Shown here: piece after piece, positions 24,670-33,569 of the stretch
How the letters are laid out: every line of letters starts with the position of its first letter
Position numbering within the stretch: position 1 is the stretch's first letter
Source: Kribbella soli
Lineage (GTDB): Bacteria > Actinomycetota > Actinomycetes > Propionibacteriales > Kribbellaceae
DNA: 64,000 bases
Direction of reading: 5' to 3'
NCBI RefSeq assembly: GCF_004331345.1
Contig: NZ_SJJZ01000001.1
Coordinates: 2,046,001 to 2,110,000 of the forward strand
The notes under the pieces: model-generated
Databases searched by the model: none
What the model was told of the DNA's origin: nothing
The model's input: only the letters and a program-made list of their open reading frames with translations
Program-made: the position numbers and the translations under genes

Positions 24670-25631
24670 GAGGCAGCCTCCCGATAGCGCGCAGCCAGCT
24701 GCGTCGCGGCATCCTTCAACTCTTGCGGTCCGACGAACTCCAGGTCGCACTCGAACATCCCGAACGTCGCGGCCAGACCGGTCCACGACCATCCGCTGAG
24801 GGCGAGCCGGCAACTCGTCGGCGTGAGCTCCTCGACCACGGCACCGTGGCCGGCCCATTGCGCGATGTCCGACGCCTTCGCCTGCAGGATCGCCTCACCA
24901 CGGCAGGGATTGCGGTCCTGTCCCCGGAACTTGCTGGAGATGTACGTCGCCACGTCCGGCGCCGGCAGCTCGCGCGGTGTGAACCGTGGCCCGGTCGGTG
25001 TCTTCGGCGTCATCCGATCCACCCGGAACGTCCGCCAGTCGTTGCGATCCAGATCCCAGCCGACGAGGTACCAGCGCCCTCCCCACGTCACCAGATGATG
25101 CGGCTCGACCTTCCGCGGCGGCACCCATTCCTCTTCCGCGGCACGAGGTGCGGCGTAGTCGAACCGCAGTACTTCGTTTGCGCGGACCGCCGTACCGATC
25201 GCGATCAACTGCTCGGAGTCGACCGTCGTACGGCGGTTGGCGTAGCGGTCGACCGTGGTCACCTGCAGGGCGTCGACCCGTTGCCGCAACCGCGCCGGCA
25301 TCACCTGACGAACCGTGGCCAGCGCCCGAAGTGCGCCCTCCTCGATCCCGGTGACCGTGGTCGTCGCCGTCTGCAAGGCGACCGCGACCGCGATCGCCTG
25401 ATCGTCGTCGAACAGCAGCGGCGGCAGATCCGCGCCCGCATCCAGGCGGTAGCCGCCGTCAGGTCCTTTGGTCGCGCGCACGGGATACCCGAGGTCGCGC
25501 AGTCGGTCCACGTCCCGGCGGACGGTCCGCGGGCTGACTTCCAGGCGGTCGGCCAGCAGTTGGCCCGGCCAGTCGCGGCGGGCCTGAAGTAAGGAGAGCA
25601 GCGCGAGCAATCGGGCTGAGGTCTCGGACAT
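24666..25631 (-). CDS. HTH-WYL transcriptional regulator
   Basis: 321 residues. N-terminal winged helix: RLLALLSLLQARRDWPGQLLADRLEVSPRTVRRDVDRLRDLGYPV. The WYL region has VEPHHLVTWGGRWYLVGWDLDRNDWRTFRVDRM (about residues 175-207), with the W-Y-L core and the basic residues that bind nucleic acid or a nucleotide-like ligand. A C-terminal WCX extension follows. First gene of a two-gene unit with the OmdA-like gene. WYL proteins often sense DNA damage products or other ligands; the target here is presumably local. Confidence 0.85.
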   Translation of the reverse strand: MSETSARLLALLSLLQARRDWPGQLLADRLEVSPRTVRRDVDRLRDLGYPVRATKGPDGGYRLDAGADLPPLLFDDDQAIAVAVALQTATTTVTGIEEGALRALATVRQVMPARLRQRVDALQVTTVDRYANRRTTVDSEQLIAIGTAVRANEVLRFDYAAPRAAEEEWVPPRKVEPHHLVTWGGRWYLVGWDLDRNDWRTFRVDRMTPKTPTGPRFTPRELPAPDVATYISSKFRGQDRNPCRGEAILQAKASDIAQWAGHGAVVEELTPTSCRLALSGWSWTGLAATFGMFECDLEFVGPQELKDAATQLAARYREAAS

Positions 25632-25718
25632 GACTTCAGATTGCCATGAGTAGCGGCCAGAACCTGTCCTCTTTCACTGGAAATGTCTGTCGTAGAGACC
25701 CTGACCGAAGGAGAGATC

Positions 25719-26690
25719 GTGATCAGCACCCGAGCGCTCACCCGGGACTTCGTGGTGAGCCGTACCGAGACCGTGCACGCGGTCCGCGGCATCAGCCTCC
25801 ACGTCGAACCCGGCGAACTGGTCGCCGTCCTCGGCCCGAACGGCGCCGGCAAGACCACCACGCTGCGCATGCTCACCACCTTGATCACACCGACCTCGGG
25901 CACCGCGACAGTCGCCGGGTTCGACGTGACCACGCAACCCAGCCAGGTCCGCCGCCGGATCGGGTACGTCGGACAGGGCAACGGCGCCGGTCACTCGCAA
26001 CGGGTCGGCGACGAGCTCGTCGGGCAGGGCGTGATCTACGGACTCGACCGCCGTACGGCCAAGCTGCGGGCCGGCGAACTGCTCGAAGCCCTGGAGCTGA
26101 AGGACCTGGCCCAGCGCAAGGTGTCGGACCTGTCGGGCGGGCAGCGCCGGCGGCTCGACGTCGCGATGGGTCTGGTGCACGCACCGTCGCTGCTGTTCCT
26201 GGACGAACCGTCGACCGGCCTCGACCCGCAGAACCGGGCGAACCTGTGGGACCACATCCTGCGGATGCGCGAGCAGTACGCGATGACGATCGTGCTCACC
26301 ACGCACTACCTGGACGAGGCCGACTCGATGGCCGAGCGGGTGGTCGTCGTGGACCACGGCGAGGTGATCGCCGACGACACCGCCGACGGGCTGAAGGCCA
26401 CGCTGGCCGGCGACCGGCTCGCGGTAACCGTTGCTCCTGGCAACATCACACGGTTGAGCGAACTGGCCGGGAAGTTGCCCGGGGCCCGCGAAGTGATCGC
26501 CGTCGGCGACGAGGTGAGCGTCCGGGTCGCGGACGGACCGGCGGCGCTTCCCGAACTGGTCGCGGCCGCCCAGCGCGGCGGCGTGCCGATCGCGGCGGCG
26601 CAGGTGCACCGCCCGACCCTCGACGACGTGTTCCTCAACCTCACCGGCCGCAGCCTGCGCGAAGACTCGAACGGAAAGGCAGCCCGATGA
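25719..26690 (+). CDS. ABC transporter ATP-binding protein, DrrA-like
   Basis: About 323 residues. GTG 25719 is preferred because AAGGAGAG lies five bases upstream; the frame is open back to ATG 25683, which has no ribosome-binding site. Walker A LGPNGAGKTTTLRML, signature LSGGQRRRLDVAMGL, Walker B LLFLDEPSTGLDPQNR, H-loop LTTHYLDEAD. The C-terminal domain resembles daunorubicin-resistance ATPases. Overlaps the permease gene by 4 bp (ATGA), forming a two-gene drug or lipid exporter. Confidence 0.87.
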   Translation: MISTRALTRDFVVSRTETVHAVRGISLHVEPGELVAVLGPNGAGKTTTLRMLTTLITPTSGTATVAGFDVTTQPSQVRRRIGYVGQGNGAGHSQRVGDELVGQGVIYGLDRRTAKLRAGELLEALELKDLAQRKVSDLSGGQRRRLDVAMGLVHAPSLLFLDEPSTGLDPQNRANLWDHILRMREQYAMTIVLTTHYLDEADSMAERVVVVDHGEVIADDTADGLKATLAGDRLAVTVAPGNITRLSELAGKLPGAREVIAVGDEVSVRVADGPAALPELVAAAQRGGVPIAAAQVHRPTLDDVFLNLTGRSLREDSNGKAAR

Positions 26691-27499
26691 CCACCCTGAC
26701 CCTGTCGGCAACCTCGACCCCGACCTCGACCCAGCCCTCCCGGAACCTGCTCCGCGACATCCGGATCGTGATGACGCGGGAACTCAAGCCGGTCCTGCGA
26801 GACCCGTTCAGCCTGCTGTTCGGGATGATCCAGCCGCTGATCTTCCTCGCCCTGTTCGGCCCGCTGCTGTCCGGATCGATGGGCGGCACGTTCGGCGACG
26901 GCGTGTGGCAGTGGTTCGTCCCGTCGATCCTGGTGATGACCACCCTGTTCGGTACGTCGACCACCGGGGCGAACCTGCTGTTCGAGTTCCAGACCGGTGC
27001 GCACGAGCGGATGCTGGTCACGCCGTTGTCCCGCTCCTCGTTGCTGATCGGCCGGGCACTGAAGGAGATGGTGCCGCTGTTCGGGCAGGCGGTGATCGTG
27101 ATCGCGGTGATGACACCGTTCGCGTTCGACCTGCACCTCGGCGGCGCGCTGATCGGGCTGGCACTGCTGGCGGTCTTCGGCGTCGGGCTCGGTTCGTTCA
27201 GCTATGCGCTGGCGATTGCGGTCCGCAAGCAGGACTGGATGTTCTGGGTGGTGCAGCAGACGTTCCTGTTCCCGTTGATGATCCTGTCCGGGATGCTGCT
27301 GCCGCTCGAGACCGGTCCCGGCTGGATGCGGGTCGCCTCGAAGTTCAACCCGTTGTCGTACGTCGTGGACGCGGAGCGGACGCTGTTCTCGGGCGACGTA
27401 CTGTCCAGCGCGGTGCTGTGGGGCTGGGTCGCGGCGATCGTGACGGCGGCGCTCGGACTGACCGTCGGCATCCGCGCGATGCTCCGCTCGGCCGATTGA
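26687..27499 (+). CDS. ABC-2 type transporter permease, DrrB-like
   Basis: 270 residues with six hydrophobic segments. RNLLRDIRIVMTRELKPVLRDPFSLLFGMIQPLIF is the typical ABC-2 amino end. ERMLVTPLSRSSLLIGRALKEMVP is the conserved cytoplasmic EAA-like stretch, and FPLMILSGMLLPLETGPGWMRVASKFNPLSYVVD is the signature before the last helix. Works with the ATPase just upstream to export a hydrophobic compound or lipid; substrate not predictable. Confidence 0.87.
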   Translation: MTTLTLSATSTPTSTQPSRNLLRDIRIVMTRELKPVLRDPFSLLFGMIQPLIFLALFGPLLSGSMGGTFGDGVWQWFVPSILVMTTLFGTSTTGANLLFEFQTGAHERMLVTPLSRSSLLIGRALKEMVPLFGQAVIVIAVMTPFAFDLHLGGALIGLALLAVFGVGLGSFSYALAIAVRKQDWMFWVVQQTFLFPLMILSGMLLPLETGPGWMRVASKFNPLSYVVDAERTLFSGDVLSSAVLWGWVAAIVTAALGLTVGIRAMLRSAD

Positions 27500-27593
27500 C
27501 CCAATTGCGTCACTGTCCCCGCTGGGCCGTTCTCAACGATGGAATTCACCTACGGTAGCGCTCAGATCACCCACCGCCCCCGAAGGAGATCTG

Positions 27594-28751
27594 ATGAGGC
27601 CCCGCCCCGCCTTGTTCGCCGTACTGACTTCTCTGGCCGCCGCCGCGCTCGCCGCCTCGAGCGCGGTGGCGGCGCCGTTCCCGCAAGCCGACACCGCCAA
27701 GCGGGTGGTGGCCGCGACCGACACCGACGGCGACTCGCTCCCGGACACCTGGGAGACGAACGGGTACGACGCGAACGGTGACGGCGTCGTCGACGTGGAC
27801 CTGCCCGGGATGGGCGCGAACCCGAAGAAGAAGGACCTGTTCGTCGAGATGGACTACATGGCCGGCCGGCTCACCACCACGGCCGGCCTCGACCGGATCG
27901 TCCAGGTCTTCGCGTCCGCCCCGGTCAGCAACCCCGACGGCAGCACGGGAATCAAGATCCACCTCGACGCCGGCTCCGCCCGCGGTACGGCGTACAACCT
28001 CGGCGGTGGCAACGAGGTCGCGTACGACGCCGACCTGAACCCGTCGGCGACCCAGACGAACGCGATCAAGACGGCCAACTTCGCGTCGGCCCGCAAGGCC
28101 GTCTTCCACTACATGATCTGGGGCGACAGCTACGACGGCGGTTGCAGCAGCGGCCAGGCCTTCAACATCCCGAACGACACGTTCATCGTCACGGTCGGCC
28201 CGAAGTGCAACTGGAACGCGACCGACGACATCAACGTGGGCACGTTCATCCACGAGCTCGGCCACAACATCGGCCTGAAGCACGGCGGCACCGACAACCT
28301 GAACTACAAGCCGAACTACCTGAGCGTGATGAACTACTCGTTCCAGCTCGGCGGTGTACTCAAGGCCGACGGCACCAAGTACTGGGGCTACTCGAGCGTC
28401 CAGCCGACCTCGATCAACGAGGCCCGGCCGGACGAGACCGTCGGCCTCGGCAGCCTGGGCGCCGGCTACCGGACGAGCTGGAAGTGCCCGAACGGCTCGA
28501 CCAAGACGACGGCCGGCGCCGCCAACCAGCCGATCGACTGGAACTGCGACGGCGACACCACCGACACCACGACGGCCGCCGACATCAACGGCGACAAGAC
28601 CACGTCGATCCTGATCGCCCAGAACAACTGGGCCAACATCGTCTTCGGCGGCGGCGCAGTCGGCGGCGGCAGCGAACTCCAGTCCAAGACTCCCGCCGCT
28701 GAACTCCAGGAACTCACCCACAACGAGTGGACCGAGATGCAACACCGCTGA
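27594..28751 (+). CDS. Secreted metzincin-type zinc metalloprotease
   Basis: 385 residues, signal peptide ending near ASSAVAA (residue 27). Residues 42-72 (DTDGDSLPDTWETNGYDANGDG) are thrombospondin type 3-like calcium repeats. The zinc site HELGHNIGLKH is at residues 220-230 (HExxHxxGxxH), and Met246 in SVMNYSF forms the Met-turn, defining a metzincin. Three cysteine-containing stretches (GGCSSG, GPKCNW, WKCPNG and WNCDGD) suggest disulfides. Single gene ending at a strong hairpin. Likely an extracellular nutrient or modulating protease; target unknown. Confidence 0.85.
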   Translation: MRPRPALFAVLTSLAAAALAASSAVAAPFPQADTAKRVVAATDTDGDSLPDTWETNGYDANGDGVVDVDLPGMGANPKKKDLFVEMDYMAGRLTTTAGLDRIVQVFASAPVSNPDGSTGIKIHLDAGSARGTAYNLGGGNEVAYDADLNPSATQTNAIKTANFASARKAVFHYMIWGDSYDGGCSSGQAFNIPNDTFIVTVGPKCNWNATDDINVGTFIHELGHNIGLKHGGTDNLNYKPNYLSVMNYSFQLGGVLKADGTKYWGYSSVQPTSINEARPDETVGLGSLGAGYRTSWKCPNGSTKTTAGAANQPIDWNCDGDTTDTTTAADINGDKTTSILIAQNNWANIVFGGGAVGGGSELQSKTPAAELQELTHNEWTEMQHR

Positions 28752-28757
28752 CCGCGA

Positions 28758-28794
28758 TCCGCCTCCCCGCACCTCAGGTGGGCGGGGAGGCGGA
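28758..28794. terminator. Hairpin terminator after the metzincin gene
   Basis: Perfect 13-bp GC-rich stem (28758-28770 with 28782-28794) and 11-base loop, starting 7 bases after the stop codon. It lacks a U tract but lies between convergent genes and could serve both. Confidence 0.7.
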
Positions 28795-28797
28795 CCG

Positions 28798-28874
28798 CCA
28801 GCACTCATCAATTGCCCTCAGCGCGACCGGCTGAGCGTGCGCCCGCCCGCAATACCGCAATTGTGGAGTGCTGG
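28798..28874. repeat. Nested inverted repeat between convergent genes
   Basis: Arms of 18 bp (28798-28815 and 28857-28874) match with two mismatches and contain CAATTG on each side. The 41-base loop holds a second perfect 6-bp stem (CTCAGC 28817-28822, GCTGAG 28830-28835). Its right end is 10 bp from the stop of the NmrA-like gene. Could be that gene's terminator or a small REP/MITE-like element. Confidence 0.55.
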
Positions 28875-28884
28875 GCGTCCGCAA

Positions 28885-29718
28885 CTACCCAGCCCAAATC
28901 CCGGTCGCAGCGGTCTCGCGCGCCCAGTCGGTGAAGTCCCGGGGTGCGCGGCCGAGTACGCGCTCGACGCCGTCGGAGACGTACTCGGAGCGGTGGTTGC
29001 GGATGACGGTGAACAGGTCGCCTACGGCGCTGGCGTCTTCCGGGGTCAGGCCTTGCTCGGTCAGTTCGGCGACGTGGGCCTCGGGGTCGAGGTCCACGTA
29101 CTTGATCGGGCGGCCGGTTGCGGTGGTCAGTTCGTCGGCGATCTCGGTCATCGTGAGGGTGCGTGGGCCGGAGATCGCGAGGGTCTGGCCGACGTACGAC
29201 TCGTCGAGCAGAGCGGTGGTCATCACGTCGCCGACGTCGTCGGTGTCGATCCACGCCTCACCACCGGTGCCCGTGGACAGCCGGATCTCGCCGGCGAGGA
29301 CGTGGTAGCGCAGGAAGTCTTCGCTGAAACCCTGCGCGAACCAGGCCGGCTGCACGATCGTCCAGTCCCGCCCGCTCGCCTTCACCACGTTCTCCAGCTC
29401 GAGCTGCCCGTCGTACACGGCGAAGTCGCGACCCGGACTGCCGACGCCGCGGCCCGACAGCAGCACCACGCGCCGCAGCCCGTCGGCCTGCTCGACGAAC
29501 CTGCCGGCCTGCGCGAGTCCGGTCGGCCCGACCGGCGGCGCGAGGTACGCCGTGTCGGTGCCGCGGACCGCGTCCGCCCAGGTGCTCTCGTCGTACCAGT
29601 CGAACCGTCGCTCGCTGGAGCGGGACGCGAGCCGGTACGGGATGCCCCGCGCGTCGAGCTGCGCCGCGACGCGACGGCCGGTCTTGCCTTTGCCACTGAG
29701 GATCAGAATCGGGTTCAT
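28885..29718 (-). CDS. NmrA-like NAD(P)-binding oxidoreductase
   Basis: 277 residues from ATG 29716-29718. Rossmann start ILILSGKGKTGRRVAAQL (GxxGxxG variant), FDWYDESTWADAVRG, AYLAPPVGPTG and VVLLSGRGVG follow the atypical-SDR pattern. YDGQLELENVVKASGRDWTIVQPAWFAQGF is the NmrA/isoflavone-reductase region, and the usual catalytic Tyr-Lys pair is not obvious. Divergent from an AraC regulator 91 bp away, probably its target. Confidence 0.82.
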   Translation of the reverse strand: MNPILILSGKGKTGRRVAAQLDARGIPYRLASRSSERRFDWYDESTWADAVRGTDTAYLAPPVGPTGLAQAGRFVEQADGLRRVVLLSGRGVGSPGRDFAVYDGQLELENVVKASGRDWTIVQPAWFAQGFSEDFLRYHVLAGEIRLSTGTGGEAWIDTDDVGDVMTTALLDESYVGQTLAISGPRTLTMTEIADELTTATGRPIKYVDLDPEAHVAELTEQGLTPEDASAVGDLFTVIRNHRSEYVSDGVERVLGRAPRDFTDWARETAATGIWAG

Positions 29719-29809
29719 GGCTCTAGTCCACCGGAGCGCGGTGAGACAAACCATGGCCGTACGCCGCAATTCGATGTTCCGAACGCTCAGCCTGACGTAG
29801 GCTCGTCGC

Positions 29810-30742
29810 ATGGACGTGCTCGACGAACTGCTGGCCGGGACCCGCGCACAGGACGGGGTGTTCAACCTGACGATCCTGGATCTGCCCTGGGCGCTGGAGA
29901 TCCGGGACGAGGCGCCGCTGGCGCTCGCGACCCTGATCCGCGGCTCCGGCTGGGTGACCCGCGAGGGTCTCGAGCCGCAGCGGATGGAGCAGGGCGACGT
30001 CGCGATCGTCACCGGTCCGGAGCCGTACGTCGTCAGCGACAGCCTGACGACCGCACCGCAGCTTCGGATCCACCCCGGCGGCATCTGCGAACCGTTGCCC
30101 GGGGCACCGATCGACTACTCGGCCCGACTCGGCGTGCGGACGTACGGCGCCCGCAAGTCGGGTGAGGTGATGGTTGCCAGCGGCACCTACCAGGTGGCCG
30201 GCGACGTCAACCGGAGGCTCGTCACCGCACTCCCGCCGGTGCTTGTCGTACCGGCGGCCGAGGTAGCGGGATCGGTGATGGACATGATCACCAGCGAGAT
30301 CCAGCGGGACGCCGCCGGTCAGCAGAGTGTGCTGGACCGGTGGCTCGACCTGGCGCTGATCACCACGCTGCGCGCGTGGTTCGCCCGGCCGGACTCGCAC
30401 GCGCCGGGGTGGTACCAGGCGCAGACCGATCCGGTGGCGGGTACGGCGTTGCGCTTGCTGCACGAGGACCCGGCGTACCCGTGGAACGTCAGCGAGCTCG
30501 CGGATCGGGTCGGGATCTCGCGCGCATCGTTGGCCCGGCGATTCTCGGCGGTCGTCGGCGAGGCGCCGATGAGCTACCTGACCGGCTGGCGGATCACGCT
30601 CGCCGCGGATCAGCTGCGATCGACCCGGGACACCGTCGAGACGATCGCCCGGCGGGTCGGGTACGCGAACGCCTTCGCGTTGAGCGTTGCGTTCAAGCGG
30701 GTCCGGGGAGTCACGCCTACCGCGCATCGCCGGGCGGCGTGA
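29810..30742 (+). CDS. AraC family transcriptional regulator with cupin sensor
   Basis: 310 residues. The N-terminal ~180 residues are a cupin_6-type ligand domain (LALATLIRGSGWVTREG ... QGDVAIVTGPEPYVV). The C-terminus has two helix-turn-helices: VSELADRVGISRASLARRFSAVVGEAPMSYL and VETIARRVGYANAFALSVAFKRVRGVTP. Likely regulates the divergent NmrA-like reductase gene. Confidence 0.87.
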   Translation: MDVLDELLAGTRAQDGVFNLTILDLPWALEIRDEAPLALATLIRGSGWVTREGLEPQRMEQGDVAIVTGPEPYVVSDSLTTAPQLRIHPGGICEPLPGAPIDYSARLGVRTYGARKSGEVMVASGTYQVAGDVNRRLVTALPPVLVVPAAEVAGSVMDMITSEIQRDAAGQQSVLDRWLDLALITTLRAWFARPDSHAPGWYQAQTDPVAGTALRLLHEDPAYPWNVSELADRVGISRASLARRFSAVVGEAPMSYLTGWRITLAADQLRSTRDTVETIARRVGYANAFALSVAFKRVRGVTPTAHRRAA

Positions 30743-30781
30743 AAGCTTCAACCGACGAGTTCAACGATACGATTGAGGCTC

Positions 30782-31342
30782 ATGGGTCATGAAGAAATCC
30801 CGCTGAGCCTTGACGAGCTACGACAGCTGAGCCTGTGGACGGCCGACTGCGCCGAGCAGGCGCTGGCCCTGTTCGAGGCGGCGGCGCCGGGCGATCGGCG
30901 GGCGCGGGACGCGATCGAGGCAACCCGCGAGTTCGGTGCCGGAGGCAAGCGAACCAAGGCGATCCGGACCGCCGCGTGGGCGGCGCTCAAGGCAGCGGGC
31001 GAGCTGGACGCGGGCGGCCTCCACGGCCGCGAGCGGAAGGCCGCAGGGGCGGCTGCGCGGGCAGCAGTAGGTGCCGCTGGTTCGGCGTACCTGCATCCGT
31101 TCGCGGCGGCCACTCAGGTGAAGCACATCGTCGCGGCGGCGCAGTATGCGGCGTACGCGCAGGAGCTGGCGACCGGCGATCCGGCTGCCGCCGATGCGGT
31201 CATTCGGTGGGCAGTCGAACGCGTCCCGCCCACGGTCCGCGAGGTTCTCGCGCGCTACCCCGACGGCGCTCCCGGCCGCAGTCGGCTCGGTGAGCTGCAC
31301 CGCCAACTGGAGGCTGAGCTCAGGCGACCGTCGACTTCATGA
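30782..31342 (+). CDS. Helical Imm5-like putative immunity protein
   Basis: 186 residues from ATG 30782, with GAGG upstream. Ala-rich helical protein: LSLDELRQLSLWTADCAEQALALFEAAAPGDRRARDAIEATREF, then Ala-rich helices and AAQYAAYAQELATGD. This pattern resembles the Imm5-like domain seen in polymorphic-toxin immunity proteins and in stand-alone actinobacterial genes. No toxin gene is adjacent, so an immunity role is only a family suggestion. The 3' end overlaps the convergent hydrolase by 23 bp. Confidence 0.6.
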   Translation: MGHEEIPLSLDELRQLSLWTADCAEQALALFEAAAPGDRRARDAIEATREFGAGGKRTKAIRTAAWAALKAAGELDAGGLHGRERKAAGAAARAAVGAAGSAYLHPFAAATQVKHIVAAAQYAAYAQELATGDPAAADAVIRWAVERVPPTVREVLARYPDGAPGRSRLGELHRQLEAELRRPSTS

Positions 31343-32009
31343 ACGCGAGCGCCTGCGGCCACGCCAGCCGGAACGCGTCCGCGTTGACGTCCTTGTCGTG
31401 CCGGGACTTGTCCGAGAACCCGTGGTCTGCACCGGGGAAGTACTGCGTGAACGTCCCGCCGGCGGTCCGTGCCTGCAACACGGTCTGCAAGGTCTCGAAG
31501 TCCGCAGTGGGTACGGCGGTGTCCGCGCTCGGGTAGCTCACCAGCACCGGCGCCGTAACCCCGGCAGCCTCGGCAATTGCGTCGTACGTGTGATGCGGCG
31601 GCCGGTTCGACGGCACGGTCGGGTGGAAGGCGACGACGTTCGCCACCCGCTGGTCGCGCGCCCCGAGCAGGAAGGCGAACCGCCCGCCGAGGCACCATCC
31701 GATGACGCCGACCTTGTTGCACCCGAGCTCGTCGAACAGGTAGTCCAGCAACGCGCCCTGCTCGGTGAGAGCGGTGTCGTCGTCCATCTCCCGCAGCATC
31801 CCGCTGAGCTCTTCCCGGGTGGCGTTGTCGGTGCTGCGCCCCTTGAACGGATCCCACGCCAGCGCGGTGATCCCTTCCCCGGCCAACTCGTCGGCCCACT
31901 CCCGGATCTGCTCACCGATCCCCGTGATCATCGGCAGCAGCAACATGCCGGCCCGCCCGACCCGCGCGAGATAAGCGTCCTGCTCCCCAACCTTCACAGT
32001 CACACCCAT
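31320..32009 (-). CDS. Dienelactone hydrolase family protein
   Basis: 229 residues, alpha/beta hydrolase. The nucleophile is Cys in VGVIGWCLGGRFAFLLG, the DLH-type G-x-C-x-G. Asp lies in VLVSYPSADTAVP and His in YFPGADHGFSD. DLH enzymes open lactone rings in aromatic degradation, but many homologues are general esterases. No catabolic operon is seen here. Confidence 0.85.
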   Translation of the reverse strand: MGVTVKVGEQDAYLARVGRAGMLLLPMITGIGEQIREWADELAGEGITALAWDPFKGRSTDNATREELSGMLREMDDDTALTEQGALLDYLFDELGCNKVGVIGWCLGGRFAFLLGARDQRVANVVAFHPTVPSNRPPHHTYDAIAEAAGVTAPVLVSYPSADTAVPTADFETLQTVLQARTAGGTFTQYFPGADHGFSDKSRHDKDVNADAFRLAWPQALAFMKSTVA

Positions 32010-32024
32010 GCGCGCATCTTATGG

Positions 32025-32408
32025 TCAGCTGACGCCGACCGTTTGGTGGTCCACCTCGATGACGCCGATGACGCGTTCCACGTCGCGGCCGTAGGGCTGG
32101 CCGATGTACTTCTGGGCGATCTGGTCGACGAGCTCCCAGCCCGCGTCGCCGTCGATCCACTCGACGACGCGACCGCGGACGATGACCGGCTCGTACGGGT
32201 TGTCGACCGGCGCGAGCGACAGCGCGACGCGGGGATCGCGGCGGACGTTGCGGGCCTTCTGGGAGTTCGGGCCGGTCAGGAAGATGATCTTGTCGTCGAG
32301 CAGGCTCACCCAGAGCGGGATGGAGTGCGGCGACCCGTCCGGCAGAACGGTGGCCAGGTGGGCGATGGACGTGCTCTCGACGGCGCTACGTACGGCGGGC
32401 TTCAACAT
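32025..32408 (-). CDS. PPOX-class (F420-dependent type) flavin-binding split-barrel protein
   Basis: 127 residues: STSIAHLATVLPDGSPHSIPLWVSLLDDKIIFLTGPNSQKARNVRRDPRVALS is the split-barrel cofactor half, and EPVIVRGRVVEWIDGD the dimer strand. Actinobacterial members bind F420 or FMN and reduce diverse small molecules. Compact, with no partner; on the same strand as the RibD-like gene 32 bp upstream, so possibly in that operon. Confidence 0.82.
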   Translation of the reverse strand: MLKPAVRSAVESTSIAHLATVLPDGSPHSIPLWVSLLDDKIIFLTGPNSQKARNVRRDPRVALSLAPVDNPYEPVIVRGRVVEWIDGDAGWELVDQIAQKYIGQPYGRDVERVIGVIEVDHQTVGVS

Positions 32409-32440
32409 GACTCTGCTCCTTCAGGCGGGTGGCGATGGGG

Positions 32441-33031
32441 TTAGCGGACGATCTCGTAGTGGAGGTGGGTGACGCCAGGGGCAGGCACGGCCTCGATCAA
32501 GTTCAGGCGGACGTGCTCGGGCAACTCCTGGAAGAAGGGCCGGCCGCCGCCGAGCAGGATCGGCACCTGATGCAGCACGATCTCGTCGACGAGCCCCGCC
32601 TGGAGTGCCGCGGTCGCGACACCGCCACCCATCAGACCGACGTCTTTCCCGCCGGCCAGGTCACGCGCCGCGGCGACCGCATCCTCGATGGTGTTGGCGA
32701 GAGTCTGTCGTTCGCTGATCTCCGCCACCGGGCCGTGGCTCACGACGACCAGCGAGGCCTTCGGGTGCGGGCTGCCGCCGCCGAAGTGGCCCGAGTCGTT
32801 GTACGTCTTGTGCCCGGCGATCACTGCGCCGACCCGGCCGGCGAGCGCGTCGAAGATCCGTGCGCTCGGTGCGCTCAGCTTGAAGCCGTCGAACACCTGG
32901 CTCGGCGTGTCACCGTCGAAGTACCAGTCGAACAGCATCGGCGCATCGCCGAGCCCGTGATCCGGACCGGAGCCGCGTCCGGTGATGTACCCGTCGACCG
33001 AGACTGCGAGGGCGCAGACGACCTTGCTCAT
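32441..33031 (-). CDS. Dihydrofolate reductase-like protein (RibD C-terminal domain)
   Basis: 196 residues; ATG 33031 is preferred because AAGGAAAGG lies nine bases upstream, while GTG 33040 overlaps that site. VVCALAVSVDGYITG is the opening strand, followed by GAVIAGHKTYNDSGHFGG, VGLMGGGVATAALQAGLVDEIVLHQVPILLGGGRPFF, the typical NADPH-binding and closing motifs. Stand-alone members are reductases of unknown substrate. Divergent from an HxlR regulator with two operator-like palindromes between them. Confidence 0.85.
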   Translation of the reverse strand: MSKVVCALAVSVDGYITGRGSGPDHGLGDAPMLFDWYFDGDTPSQVFDGFKLSAPSARIFDALAGRVGAVIAGHKTYNDSGHFGGGSPHPKASLVVVSHGPVAEISERQTLANTIEDAVAAARDLAGGKDVGLMGGGVATAALQAGLVDEIVLHQVPILLGGGRPFFQELPEHVRLNLIEAVPAPGVTHLHYEIVR

Positions 33032-33051
33032 CGTGTTCACCTTTCCTTGGA

Positions 33052-33095
33052 GTTCCTTGAAGGAACGCTAACATGATGGAGTTCCTTTAGGGAAC
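33052..33095. promoter_or_regulatory. Two tandem HxlR-type operators
   Basis: GTTCCTTGAAGGAAC (33052-33066) is a perfect 15-bp palindrome; GTTCCTTTAGGGAAC (33081-33095) is a second copy with one altered half. Both sit in the 85-bp gap between the divergent RibD-like and HxlR genes, 29 bp centre to centre (about three helical turns), and each is followed by CTAA. Confidence 0.65.
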
Positions 33096-33116
33096 CCTAA
33101 ACGCTAGACTGGTGTC

Positions 33117-33569
33117 ATGCAGCGAACGGACTTCAGTGAGATGGCGTGCTCGATCGCGCGCACGATGGACGTGATCGGCGAGCCATGGTCGCCGTTGATC
33201 CTGCGCGACGTCTGGGTCGGGTTCTCCCGGTTCGAGCAGCTCCAGGCGGACCTCGGAATCTCCCGCAAGGTGCTCACCGAGCGGCTGAACCACCTGGTCG
33301 ACCGTGGCGTGCTGGAGCGTCGGCCGTACGACAAGCGGCCGCGGTACGAGTACGTGCTGACCGATCGCGGTCGCGAACTGCTCGACGTCCTGATGGTGAT
33401 GGTTGCCTGGGGCGACAAATGGCTGGCCGGGGAAGCGGGACCGCCGGTCCTCTACCGGCACCACGCCTGCGGGGAGATCAGCCACGTCGACCTCGCCTGC
33501 GCCCACTGCGGCAAGCCGATGCACGCCGACGACATCGACATCCTCCCCGGCCCAGGCGCGGCGGCCTAG
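33117..33569 (+). CDS. HxlR family transcriptional regulator
   Basis: 150 residues. CSIARTMDVIGEPWSPLILRDVWVGFSRFEQLQADLGISRKVLTERLNHLVDRGVLERRPY is the full HxlR winged-helix signature. The C-terminal extension HHACGEISHVDLACAHCGKPM has HxC and CxxC pairs that could bind zinc. Reads from the twin palindromes shared with the RibD-like gene, so probably autoregulated. Its last 4 bases overlap the end of the convergent kinase gene. Confidence 0.88.
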   Translation: MQRTDFSEMACSIARTMDVIGEPWSPLILRDVWVGFSRFEQLQADLGISRKVLTERLNHLVDRGVLERRPYDKRPRYEYVLTDRGRELLDVLMVMVAWGDKWLAGEAGPPVLYRHHACGEISHVDLACAHCGKPMHADDIDILPGPGAAA

